DNA from: Actinernus sp. WN-2022
Lineage: Eukaryota > Cnidaria > Anthozoa > Actiniaria > Actinernidae
Assembly (NCBI GenBank): GCA_030867875.1
Contig: JAOWCC010001501.1
Location: 20,861,524-20,925,523, forward strand
DNA length: 64,000 nucleotides
Direction of reading: 5' to 3'
A program made the translations under genes and the position numbers. This document shows positions 1 to 11,800 of this stretch, one piece after another. How positions within the stretch are numbered: the first letter of the stretch is position 1; every line of letters starts with the position of its first letter. The notes beneath the pieces are model-generated. The model was given only the letters and a program-made list of their open reading frames with translations, had not been told where the DNA came from and ran no database searches.

Positions 1-1395
1 TTTTTTGTTGATAACTTCATTAAGAATCCTCCAGGTGGCTTTAATGTTTGACTTATTGTCTTCTAATATTTTTTCGTAATACAGGCGTTTAGCAATTCTC
101 AGAGAATGATTTAATTTGTTTTTGTAATCTTTATAAGTCAGTTCGTGATTAGGAGTTGGAAAACGCAGGTATTTTTTATATAACTTGTTTTTTCTTTTTA
201 TGGACTTAAGGAGGCCTTTTGATAACCATGGCTTACCAAGGAGGCGGCGTTTTGCCTTTATTCTTCGTAACGGAAAGCACGCGTTATAAGTAGAAGTGTA
301 TTCTTTTAAGAAGCTATTGTATGCTTTCTTAGGGTCATTATACGCGTCAAGTTGAGACCAATTAATTGTTTCTAACTTATCTTTAAAATTAGCTAAGTTG
401 TTTTGGCTTTTGTCACGAACAAGAATATAATCATTTGGGTTATGATACAGCGTGTCATCGGAACAAATCGAAAAAACCGGTAAATGGTCGGAAATGTCAG
501 AAAACAATAGACCATTTCTCGAGTGATTATGAAAATGGTTGGTAAATATGTTATCAATTAGCGTTGCCGTATGAGATGTTATTCTAGAAGGACGAGTAAT
601 CAACGGAAGAAACATACTGGAGTACATTCCATCTAAGAATTCGCCGGTAGGTGCATGACATTGATAGTTCATTAGGTTCAAATTGAAATCGCCCATTAAG
701 TAACATATTTTGTTTTCTTTAGAAATCTTTCCAATCATGTCATTGAATTTTTTCAAAAATTCATTCACATTCTGATTTGGTGGTCTATAGATGACGCCAA
801 CAATTATGTTTTTCCCCTGGGGTCTACTGATCTCAACGAATAAAGATTCCACAGTCTCAAAATCATCAAAGCTTAAATCAACACGAATTTTAGATTCAAA
901 TTCATCTGATAAATACAAACCGACACCACCACCAGATCTGTTTGATCGATATCTATGATGAAAATAAAAACCTTCAATATTGACTGAATGAGAGGAATCT
1001 TGCAGCCAGGTTTCAGTAATCCCAATAACTGAAAACTTAGTATCTAAATTAACCAATAAATCCGTGAAATTATCTAAGTGAGATTCTAGGCTGCGAATAT
1101 TTAAATGCAAGAGAGAAAATTGTTTACCATAATGGGCTTCATTTTTTAACATATCGTTAAACTCATCCTCAATAAAGTAATCGCATTGATTAGAATCATT
1201 ATAAAAATGTGTATCTGGATCTAGGTCACCGGAAAGTGTTATGTGCTGGTTTGTATTTGAGAATAAAGGATTATAGTGCAAACTGGACAATCTATCAGAG
1301 TTGAAGTGAATAAGACCATGTTGCAGTTCATAGATTACAAGGTTAAATTCATTATCATCTAAGTCATTAAAAGGTAAATTTGAAAGTGAATTCAT
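1..1395 (-). mobile_element. Non-LTR retrotransposon ORF2, endonuclease part (3' end outside the window)
   Basis: The minus strand is open from an ATG at 1395 to the window edge, about 465 codons without a stop. The translation shows the apurinic-type endonuclease (exonuclease-endonuclease-phosphatase fold) of LINEs, in order: LHLNIRS near 1105, ITETWL near 1010, YRPP near 785, GDFNLN near 690, DNIFTN near 550 and SDHLPV near 490. A linker rich in Lys and Arg follows towards position 1. The reverse transcriptase domain would lie beyond position 1. The ATG is 7 bp after the ORF1 stop, the usual two-ORF layout. With no frameshift in this stretch, the copy is fairly young. It lies in what would be the 3' intron of CSTF2, in the same orientation as the gene. 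The clade (CR1/L2/jockey-like) cannot be fixed without the RT. Confidence 0.9.
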
Positions 1396-1401
1396 GGTAA
1401 C

Positions 1402-1950
1402 TTATCTGCGTTCGGCACTGGTTAGCCGATTTCTTATTACAAGTTTATCCAACACAAAGTAGGCGATTTTTCCAGCTTTCTTGGCATCCTTCAGTTTAGT
1501 CATCTGGCTTTTTCTCTTCGCAATGGTTTCGCTACTTGGGTCTTCGTTGATGAATAAATCTTCAGGCTTAATTTTCCTGGCGCTCCTTAAGATCGACTCT
1601 TTTTGCTTCCAGTCTCGTAGACGACAAACGATGGTTCTATGGCTAGGACGTCTAGGCCGGTCCTCAGATGAAGAGTAGGCGCCCCTCACTGCACATTTGC
1701 CCACACGATGGGCACGTTCAATGTCAACGTCAAAACTGAGTTTCAGCTTTTCTTTCAGAACCTGTTTCACTTTTGCTTCAGAGTCGTCCCATGTTTCGCC
1801 ATCTTCCTCAGGGATACCAACAACACGAATGTTGTTCCTTCTACTTTGATTTTCCATGTATTCTATCTTATCTTTTTGGTAATCAAGATAATTTTGAATA
1901 TTTCCGAGTTCTTGTTCGACCTCCTCTATTTGGTCCTTTGCCGGTTTCAT
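1402..1950 (-). mobile_element. LINE ORF1 protein (L1 ORF1-like, transposase_22 type)
   Basis: 182 codons starting MKPAKDQIEEVEQEL. Residues 1-35 are a short heptad-like coiled coil. Next comes the RNA-binding block RRNNIRVVGIPE, then ERAHRVGK and a basic C-terminal region, the pattern of L1 ORF1-type nucleic-acid chaperones that coat the retrotransposon RNA. The stop is directly followed by the ORF2 ATG. The protein is shorter than most ORF1 proteins of about 300 residues. Its first codons fall in a duplicated 37-bp block where the minisatellite begins, so either the N-terminus is truncated or this is a compact ORF1. Not a host gene. Confidence 0.85.
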
Positions 1951-2018
1951 GTCATCGATGTCATCGATTGTGGACCACAGGTTTCATGTCATCGATGTCA
2001 TCGATTGTGGACCACAGT
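1945..2018. repeat. 37-bp direct duplication at the LINE/minisatellite junction
   Basis: The block beginning GTTTCATGTCATCGATGTCA and ending GGACCACAG occurs twice back to back. It contains the complement of the ORF1 start codon and ends in the GGACCACAG segment that is also part of the minisatellite unit, so it links the LINE ORF1 to the array. Confidence 0.8.
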
Positions 2019-3430
2019 GCCACTGAGTTAGCTGCCTTATTATCAATTCACTCTCTTCACTACGGGACTGCAGACCACGGTGCCACTTAGTTAGCTGCCT
2101 TATTATCAATTCACTCTCTTCACTACGGGACTGCTGTGCCACTGAGTTAGCTGCCTTATTATCAATTCACTCTGTTCACTATGGGACTACCGTGCCACTT
2201 AGTTAGCTGCCTTATTATCAATTCACTCTCTTCACTATGGGACTGCGGACCACGGTGCCACTTAGTTAGCTGCCTTATTATCAATTCACTCTCTTCACTA
2301 CGGGACTGCAGACCACGGTGCCACTTAGTTAGCTGCCTTATTATCAATTCACTCTCTTCACTACGGGACTGCCGTGCCACTGAGTTAGCTGCCTTATTAT
2401 CAATTCACTCTCTTCACTATGGGACTGCGGACCACGGTGCCACTTAGTTAGCTGCCTTATTATCAATTCACTCTCTTTACTACGGGACTGCGGACCACAG
2501 TGCCACTTTATAGTTAGCTGTCTTATTATCAATTCAATCTCTTCACTATGGGATTGCGGACCACGGTGCCACTGAGTTTGCTGCCTTATTATCAATTCAC
2601 TCTCTTCACTATGGGATTGTGGACCACAGTGCCACTGAGTTAGCTGCCTTATTATCAATTAACTCTCTTCACTACGGAACTGCGGACCACGGTGCCACTT
2701 TATAGTTAGCTGCCTTATTATCAATTCACTCTCTTCACTACGGGACTGCCGTGCCACTGAGTTAGCTGCCTTATTATCAATTCACTCTCTTCACTATGGG
2801 ACTACCGTGCCACTTAGTTAGCTGCCTTATTATCAATTCACTCTCTTCACTACGGGACTGCCGTGCCACTGAGTTAGCTGCCTTATTATCGATTCACTCT
2901 GTTCACTATGGGACTACCGTGCCACTTAGTTAGCTGCCTTATTATCAATTCACTCTCTTCACTATGGGACTGCGGACCACGGTGCCACTTAGTTAGCTGC
3001 CTTATTATCAATTCACTCTCTTCACTACGGGACTGCAGACCACGGTGCCACTTAGTTAGCTGCCTTATTATCAATTCACTCTCTTCACTATGGGACTGCC
3101 GTGCCACTGAGTTAGCTGCCTTATTATCAATTCACTCTCTTCACTATGGGACTGCGGACCACGGTGCCACTTAGTTTAGCTGCCTTATTATCAATTCACT
3201 CTCTTTACTACGGGACTGCGGACCATGGTGCTACTGAGTTCGCTGCCTTATTATCAATTCACTCTCTTCACTATGGGACTGCGTGCCACTTAGTTAGCTG
3301 CCTTATTATCAATTCACTCTATTCACTACGGGACTGCGGACCACGGTGCCACTTAGCTATCTGCCTTATTATCATTTGAATCACACCACTATGGGACTGT
3401 GGAACTCCACTACAGGACTGCGGACCATGG
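2018..3430. repeat. Minisatellite, about 23 units of 63 or 56 bp
   Basis: The core word TTATTATCAATTCACTCTCT recurs about 23 times. Spacing between successive TCAATTCA words, from 2043 to 3372, is mostly 63 or 56 bp with single cases of 55, 64 and 66. The long unit carries GCGGACCACG between GGGACT and GTGCC; the short unit lacks 7 bp of it. Because 63 is a multiple of three, the array creates false open frames on both strands. Units 2162-2450 and 2889-3177 have the same order of variants, a higher-order repeat offset by 727 bp. The array abuts the 5' end of the LINE ORF1 and is oriented with it. Confidence 0.95.
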
Positions 3431-3638
3431 TGCCACTTAGTTATGTGCCTTACTTATCAATTTGAAGAATCATGGTGCCAAGGTTTCCTAGGTAGTAGCT
3501 TCAAAAGTTGTGGGGTATTCTATAATTGCTCCTAAGGTCTTATCTTTTCAGTTTCAGATCAAGAAGGGAACACTTTCTAATTTTTTTAAGACTCTCAGTG
3601 TTACAGCGGTTTTCGATTGTTGTAAAATCAAAACCACA

Positions 3639-3792
3639 GAGCCAATCACATAATGAGCCAATCACATAATGAGCCAATCACATAATGAGCCAATCACATA
3701 ATGAGCCAATCACATAATGAGCCAATCACATAATGAGCCAATCACATAATGAGCCAATCATGAACTGATCAGAAGTAAGCTGTGATTGGCTT
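3639..3792. repeat. 16-bp tandem array of CCAAT boxes
   Basis: GAGCCAATCACATAAT is repeated seven times in perfect 16-bp register from 3639. A partial eighth copy ends at 3760. An inverted AAGCCAATCA follows at 3783-3792. Each unit fits the NF-Y (CCAAT-binding factor) consensus. What is seen is a microsatellite-like array; enhancer function is inference. Confidence 0.85.
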
Positions 3793-4990
3793 TACTTGGC
3801 AATGAAGAAAAGGAAACAAAATTGTGGATAATTTATATAATTATCAATAACTTTCCCTAAAATGAAAATCGACAGCATGTATAATGGCCAAAACAATGCT
3901 TGGTTTTAGTTTTGAACTTGATCGGCTGATAATTACAAATTAAGTTTCACACCCAATTGAAAGGTTATAATTTAGTCAGTAAGCAAATGCAAAACCTAAG
4001 TCATCACTTATGGCCTCGCCCACTAAGTTGGTGTTCACAACAAAAATGGAGAAAATTTAGACCAAAATTTGTATTAGAATTGCTGTAACTTTGTTGTTGT
4101 TTAATTGCATTTCATTAAATTCCTCTGCTGAATAGGGCTGTATAGCAATGCATAGGGCTGTTTAGAGATGTATAGGGCTGACATATAGTGCTGTATAGGG
4201 CTGCATATAAGTGCTGCATGGGGCTACATAGAACTAAGGTCAGAGTGGTGAGTTTCTCGAATGTGGATCTTTATCTTTGAAAGAGGGAACAACATGGTAC
4301 AGAGAATAAAAATATCAACCGCTCTCAACAGAAAAAAATGTGCAAGCTGCGTAATAAAAGCTCTCAAATTTAGAGTGAATTTTCATTGTGCCAATCGCAC
4401 CTTGAATCTGACACACAATCTCCATTTTGCAAATCATGTACTTTTTTTCTGAGAGTGTCAGTGGTGTATATTACTTTGCCATATAATATATTTAGATTGA
4501 TGTAAAACTATTCATAGTATCACTTAAATATGAGTGTTGAATGACAAGATTATGACTTAAATGTATAATATGCAACATTATATGAATGTTGTTAGCCAGT
4601 CAGTCTTTCTGCTATAAATTCTATAAATTTTTGCTTTTTGCAAATTTTGTTATCTTATAGTGATCCGATGGAAATCAGCCTTAAAATGTGCATATATTGA
4701 CCATCTTAATTCATAATGCAATGACTTTCATTCTTGAAAGTTAAACTCCAGCACACTGGAAACCAAGAAAGGTTACAAATTAAAGTATACGTGGTAACTC
4801 CTTTCAGTGAGTTGATCATTTGCATGGGCCATCTAAATTGTCTGTAATGTCACAAGACTGATTAAGTTGTTTACAACTTCTGGGCTCGCAGTCTTTATGT
4901 AAGTCAAGCTTTGTTTCTTTTTTTTTCAGGCTAAACACATAAAGTGTTACCTATTTGTATTGTACAGACATGTCAGCCTAAGATTACAAT
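3793..4990. other. No gene seen; degenerate AGGGCTGTATAG repeats
   Basis: AT-rich DNA without a supported reading frame. At about 4133-4230 the word AGGGCTG(T/C)ATA recurs five or six times with irregular spacing, a decayed tandem repeat. A pyrimidine tract ending in CAG sits near 4930, but no conserved exon follows. No CSTF2 C-terminal exon was found here on the minus strand. Confidence 0.5.
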
Positions 4991-5500
4991 AATTTCTACT
5001 AACCCGGGTGCATGTAAGAGGAACTACATCCAGTAGATACAACCTGCCAGGAATACTAAAGCTACAACTACTTAACATAGATACAACAAAGTTCAGCCTT
5101 AACAGTTTTCTGCAATATTATGATGCAAAGATATGGAACTCACTCACTGATAAACTAAGAACTGCCAACTCACTGGGGTCTTTTATTGCTAGTATTAGGA
5201 AACTCAATTTTAAGGAATTTGACTGCAATTGTTGTAGACTGGACTTGTTCTTGATGTATGGTAATTATATGCATGCTTTGTGTACTGGTTTAGGACATGC
5301 TCAACTTGGCTGGCATCTTAGTTTATGCTTTCTACTGTCATTGTATTCATTTATTGATTCAGCAGTTTCTGTAGTTGCTGCTGGTGGAAACAACTGGACT
5401 AGCGTGACCCTAATCAATATATTAAGAAATGTCATACGTATCTATCTTGCTACATGTATGTATTATAATCATATCATTGTGTGTGTTACCTTTTAGCAAA
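4990..5500 (+). mobile_element. 3' end of a non-LTR retrotransposon (RT C-terminal tail)
   Basis: The frame from 5008 reads SLNSFLQYYDAKIWNSLTDK followed by LRTANSLGSFIASIRKLNF. This is the typical C-terminal tail of cnidarian CR1-like reverse transcriptases (F-G-x-K-I-W-N-S-L-x-x-x-L-R, then S-x-x-x-F). The rest of the frame to 5496 is not recognisable and is probably 3' UTR. The copy is severely 5'-truncated. A possible 3' end with AATAAAGTATTGTATTGTA is near 5835-5853. Confidence 0.7.
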
Positions 5501-5544
5501 CTTTATATTATTATAAATACATGTACCTACACTGTATAAATAAT

Positions 5545-5651
5545 ACTATTAATACTAATTACTATTAATACTAATTACTATTAATACTAATTACTATTAA
5601 TACTAATTACTATTAATACTAATTACTATTAATACTAATTACTATTAATAA
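5545..5651. repeat. 16-bp AT-rich tandem repeat
   Basis: ACTATTAATACTAATT is repeated six to seven times with almost no variation. It lies between the LINE tail and the last CSTF2 exon in the window. No function is suggested. Confidence 0.9.
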
Positions 5652-5873
5652 ATTACCTATACATAATTATATATTATGTTATTTTAATAATTTATCTTAA
5701 CTACTTTATTTAACATCTTATTTTTTATTATTTCTTACCTCTATGAAATAGGTCATTTTTTTGGGTTACACTCGATCCATTTAATAGCTACATGTATATA
5801 GCTACAAGCCTAATAAGTCTCATTCTTCCAGTTTAAATAAAGTATTGTATTGTATGTCAGACTATTTTCATAC

Positions 5874-8800
5874 CTCTTGGCTCAGGTCCTCTCATGTCAT
5901 GTGGAAGTATTCTTTGGCCAGGAGATCCCTCGGGTAGTCCATGGAAATCCCTGTGGTTGGGACCAGGAGGGCCCCTATCAGGAGGGCCCCTATCAGGTGG
6001 GCCCCTATCAGGTGGGCCCCTATCAGGTGGACCCCTATCAGGTGGGCCCCTATCAGGTGGACCCCTATCAGGTGGACCCCTATCAGGTGGACCCCTATCA
6101 GGAGGACCCCTATCAGGAGGTCCCCTATCAGGAGGTCCCCTATCAGGAGGTCCCCTATCAGAAGGTCCCCTATCAGGAGGTCCCCTATCAGGAGGTCCCC
6201 TATCAGGAGGGCCTCTATCCGGTGGGCCATGCATGTCTGGTGGAGGCATACCATGACCTCTCATATCGAGATCTCTTCTTTGATCTGGACCTGTATGAAG
6301 ACATGCATATGTTGAAGGTTTTAGTAACAAAAACTGTACTATTTTTGACAGTCATGTTTTCCTTTAACACAGATATTAAAGTAATCTAAGATGTCTACAA
6401 ATAAAACTGAAAACAATAATATAATGATGGCATGGATATCAAATATTATCAGAGCTTTATACCAGGTCCCCACTGATCAGGTGGTCCTCTCATTTCATGG
6501 TGTGGAGGTCCTCTCAGCTCTCTCTTTATGTCCTGACCTGGTCCCTGTGAGAATGCGCCAGGGGGACCTTGCTGTATTGGTCCTGGGCCTCCTGTCATAG
6601 GGCCTGGAGGTCCTCCTGGTTGTTGCTGGGGAGGGGCCACTGGTTGGATGACTCCTGGAACTTCATTTGGTCTGTGAAGAATACTCTAAAAAAATTGGGC
6701 ATGATAATAAGCAAAATATCAGTGTGATGCATTTAAAGACTTATGGTACGGTAAACAGTATCGTCATCATCATTATTATTTAGAACCACGACGAGAGGCG
6801 TCTGATTTCCTTAGGCTACCCATTTACAACATGTAAGTTTAAATAATTTTTATACTTAGGTCAGCATACCTGTGCTATAACTGGGTCAACAATCTTCATG
6901 ACCACTTGAGCCTGTAGCAAGGCATAAGCCAGCTGAGGGTTCTGTAAAAGCATTTGACGTGCTTCTTCTGGGTTGTTCTGGATGCAGATCTGAATCAAAA
7001 TTTATTTCAATTTTAATATATTTTGAATATTTAGTATTAAATGTTAATTAGCAGCACATACAATACCTATCAGGACTAACCTCTCCCTTGCATTTACTTT
7101 GCGTGCACTCAGTTTACTTTGCAAAGCAAACACAAAGCAAACAAAATAATTAGTAAACGTGTGGCCCACAAATACATTGGGCCACAATAATGACCAACTT
7201 GTGTTTTGTGCATTTTTGGGGACCCAAATTAGGGAGAAATTACCAACAGAGAATACCAAAACCTGATCCTTTAACTGTTAATCTAAGAGACAGAATTCCT
7301 ATAGCTCCCTCGAGTCCCTGAAATATACCACAGCAACACTTTGCAGTGACAGGTCCAGGCCCACAACCTCCACCATTATTATTATTACCACCATCATATC
7401 CATATTTACACACTTGACTGAAGTACTTACTTAAAGTACTTACGTAAGGGACCAAGCCCCTAACATCCATCATAAGTAATATAATTATGCATGTACATGG
7501 ATATATAACTGCTGTGAAATACATCCAGGATGAAAAAATACACTTGAATACGTAACTGGACTTGCCTAGTTATTTATATAGTACATGTAAATTGTCATAA
7601 AATTAAACACTGAACTGTTTGTGAGCCAGAACCACAATGAACTGACTCTGTCTCTTGACAGTTTATATATCCCTAATTATCATAACACTGGCCCTCAGGC
7701 CCTCTTGTCCACATAGGAACTTATTTCTCTTTGCACTACCAAGTCATTGCATTCCTTGTCCATTACAAGAGAAATACATTTCCCAAACCAGATAAACACG
7801 ACAAACTCTCACATGCTGATGATCGGGCAATGTATAAATTAAGTTATTAGCATCTGAAAATGAGATTGTAAACATGCTGAACATCTCAACATTTTCCTGT
7901 GAATAAACATGCTCGAGAACAGTTTGGCAATATTATTTCTGATGAGATCTAGAGCACAATCGAAGCTTACTGCTACAAGATGAATAAATTTAGAAATGGT
8001 GTAAGCGAAGAAATAGTAAAAGGAGATCAAAACCTAAATATTGTTTGAAGAAAGCCGACCTGGGAACGTCACAATCACGGCATGAAAACAAAGCTTTCAA
8101 AGTTTTGCTTCATTTCTTGCCCTTGGGGCTTGAGAAATGAGTTTTTTGGTATGAAAATATAAGACAACTTATCTAAATTACCAAAGCATAGGCAAATCTA
8201 AGATGGGAAGGAAAAGATTTAAAGAGAGAAGCGAATGTGTGCAAAGATAAGTCTTTGTTTTGACATTTGTGTTTCAGCACATACTCACATGCATCCATTT
8301 TCCTTGCAAGTAGAGGAAATTTCAGTAATTAGCGACATTTTCATTAAAAATAACAGCTTTTTCTGAATATTTTGAGCTAGAGGAAACTATTTCAAATCTC
8401 CTAAAATATTTTAGACCACTTGTCCATTTTAGGAAAGTTGTAACTCACATGAGCAAACTGTCATTTCTTTCGATAAATAATTATTTGCCTTGCATTTACT
8501 TTGGGTTTAGTATGACTTATGAGCTTACTTTGCATGTATTGTACTTTGGGTTACTTATTTGTTTGTGTTTACTTGCGTGAACGCATTTAGTAAATGCAAA
8601 GTAAACCCTGTGTTTACTTTGCATTCATTTACTAGTAAACCCAAGTAAACCCAAGTGCATGCAAAGGGGAAGTTAGTTTTGATTGGTACTGTAGAGTATT
8701 AAATAAACCAGCTGTATTAAAGTAGCAGACTAAGGACCAAATGTTGAGGAATCTAAGTTGGAGCTTCAGTGCCCAGAGCTGAGTGCAGGGCACTGTGCTT

Positions 8801-11800
8801 GAGAGCTTGGTCACCAGGTAACCCTGGCAACTGAACAGCCCAGAGCACTGAGTCACACATTCATGTATAGTGAACAAAATGGGAGGGTGGGAAAGTGATC
8901 ATAGTGAAGTGGAACTGAGGAACAAACTCTAAACCATGAGCAAATATATAACTACCGTATTCACTCACAGATAAGCTGCACCTTTTTACCCGAAATCTTC
9001 GTTTAAAATCAGGGTGCGGCTTATCTGCGAGAACATCTAACAAAAGGTCCGGAAATTTCCATAAATTAACATTTAAAAGAAATACTAAGCTATACTAATA
9101 AATACTACACCAAACCAAAAGAAAGTATTAAAGCACTGGCCATTGCTTTTGCAAGTTTGGTGGTTCCTAACAGATCCATTTATGTTGTGAATAATTATTT
9201 GTTTCTCCGCAAGCGATTAAATACCACCGATGCTAAATAGCACTGTTTCTTTGCAGCTTTGCACTTTAACAGCAAATTTGTTGAACATATCTTCCACCTC
9301 TCTTTGAGTAACAATTTTTTTTACAATAGATGGCTTCCAGATATCCTTTTAGGCATGATAGCAACAGACAGCTGATGAAAAACAAACTACTCCATGTTGT
9401 TTTGACTTCGTTCAGCGAAAACAAAACTTTTAGTGTCCAGTTCTCTCTCTTCTAACAGGTGCCTGGTTACTAAGCTACGGACGAACGTGAGCACGCTGTT
9501 GGTTTCGTTGACATGTAAACTTCGATCTAAAAGGTGACCTGAATGAACAGATCCCGGTAAACAAACACTATGGAAAGATAAATCAAATATCTAAGTATGT
9601 AGACATGAAGTTTTTACTATTTCAGAGCTGAAATTACAGTTTTCTCCAGTTTGAAAGTCTGATGAAGGTTTATACAATGTACATGTACGTTTGATATTCT
9701 TCCAAAAAAACTTTTTTCCCCTGAATCAAGCTTCTAAACTCGGGGTGCGGCTTATCCGCGAGTGCGGCTTATCCGTGAGTGAATACGGTACCTACTATTA
9801 AATGTCCTGAATGAGAACTGACCGAGGGCTGCACAAGCACACCAGTACAGGGCCCCCAATATTTGCTTGATATTTAACCATGTCTAAATTACATTTCAAT
9901 AGTCTTGAATAAAGTAATAAACAATTTTGTCAGTCAAGTTTATGGAACCTTCATCTGCTTCATGAGTTCAAACATCTGTTCTGGTGGTAAGCTGGCAACG
10001 GCCTGTGTGATAGCCTCAGGAGCTTCATCTGGTGGAACAGGAGGACCATGAGGACTAATCTCTGCACAGATGTTTGCTTCTATCCCTGAATAGGAAAAAC
10101 AAATTGAAGTTTAGCAAATGGATAGGGCTGTAGGAATAGGAAACTATTTCCTAGTGTGGCAGCATGAGCTGCAGTATTCTCACCACACCTAGCCCCCTAA
10201 GGGCGCAAATCGGAAAAATTAGATGTTACAATAAATATTAGCTCTAAATAGAAAACAATCGTAAAATTATAATTTTGAAACCAAATACAAATCTCTTCGA
10301 TTGCTAATGAAAATGCTATAATGACCAATTGTGTCTTTGAAATGTCCCACAGTTTATGTCTTTGTGGGTCTTTGGACCCCAAGCTACTGTACAAAATTAT
10401 TGTGAGAACACGGACTCTGTACAATCTACCATTTATGCAATTGTTATAAGTACATGTACAGAGCTACATGTACCATTCATGCAATTATAGGTACATTTAT
10501 AATATAGACACTGACATTAGTACTGACAATAGTAGTATATAACATGGTTTGCCATGTTTTATTGTTTTCAACTGGCGGTTTCCTTTATTGCGTGCATAAA
10601 TCTATATTATAAAACAGATAAAGAAGCCTCAAATCCATGTTTCATTTGAGAACACTCAACAAATGTTGAAAGCATGCGCCTTAAATTGGCTTGTGCTTTA
10701 ACATTTTTGTTTTTCTAGTTTAGCCTGAAGCATTAACTGAACTACCTTTGATTTCTTCTTTGTTCTTCTCTGAGGCAGCACTATCCACCCTGAGAGCTCG
10801 CCCGTTTAATTCATAGCCATTCAGATTACGCATGGCACTGAGTGCTGTCTCTTGGTCCTTGTATTCACAGAATCCATAGCCTTTGGGTTTGCCAGTTTCA
10901 CGATCAAACACCAATCTGGACAGATTATGTGAGGAGAAATTCTAAATAACAGTAATGTATAAAATAAAACTTATTGACACATTTATGAAAGATGCAAACA
11001 AACCTGAAGCTAACTACTGGTCCAACTTCTGAAAAAATCTCCTTCAACTGCTCTTCAGAAGCCTCATATGGAATATTACCCACTAGAAGATGAAACAAAT
11101 TATAAATAAAATAACCTATTTGTGGCATTGAAATATACCCTGATATTTTGTCCGCATACATTATCTGATCCGAGAAGAGAACAGTTCCCGAGAGCGAAGC
11201 TCAAGGGAAACTGTGAGCTTTGAGGATCAGATAATGTCGAAGGACAAATATCAGGGCATATTTCGACACCACAATATAGATTATTGTTGTTATCATCCTT
11301 CACATATTTTCTTTGATGCATGCTTATACGCTCACAGGGTGTGTATTTGCTGATATTTCCCACTCACCGAGAGAAAATATTGAGGACTTCATATGACACA
11401 TTCAACCAATCACGCGTGAGAAAAATATTTGATGGATTATAAGTTGTTATATAATATAGATACGATAGTACGCGCGCTCTGATTGGCTAAGAAGCCATGT
11501 TTTATCAGAGTATATAACATGGTTAGCCGTGTTATATAGTTTTCAACTGGCGGTTTCCTTTCATCGCGTGCGTAAATCTATATTATAAAACAGATAAAGA
11601 AGCCTTAAATCCATGTTTTATAGTTATACTATCATAAAACACTCTGGTCATTTGAGAACACTCTAGAAATGTTGAAAGCACGCGCCTTCGGCTTGTGCTT
11701 TAACATTTCTCTCATGTTCTCAAATGCCCATCGTGTTTTATGATAGTATAAAACATGGCTAAGGTTTCTTTATTTGTTAAATATACTAGCCATAAGTTTT

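Larger units (their letters stand above)
6990..9948. other. CSTF2 intron with dispersed repeats
   Basis: Intron of 2959 bp. It holds two copies of a repeat built on TTGCATTTACTTTG (7087-7160 and 8486-8670) and a complete TIR element (8955-9788). The remaining sequence is AT-rich without a supported frame. Confidence 0.6.

Noticed and set aside
2162..3379. Open frames of 72-104 codons in the minisatellite
   Set aside because: The 63-bp unit is a multiple of three, so frames stay open by repetition; they have no start context and no family.
3639..3760. Regular 16-bp repeats as a CRISPR array
   Set aside because: There are no unique spacers; it is a direct head-to-tail satellite in a eukaryotic genome.
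5892..6315. Four further long frames on both strands over the GPPDR region
   Set aside because: A 15-bp repeat without stop words is open in most frames; only the minus frame that continues the CSTF2 splice phase is supported.
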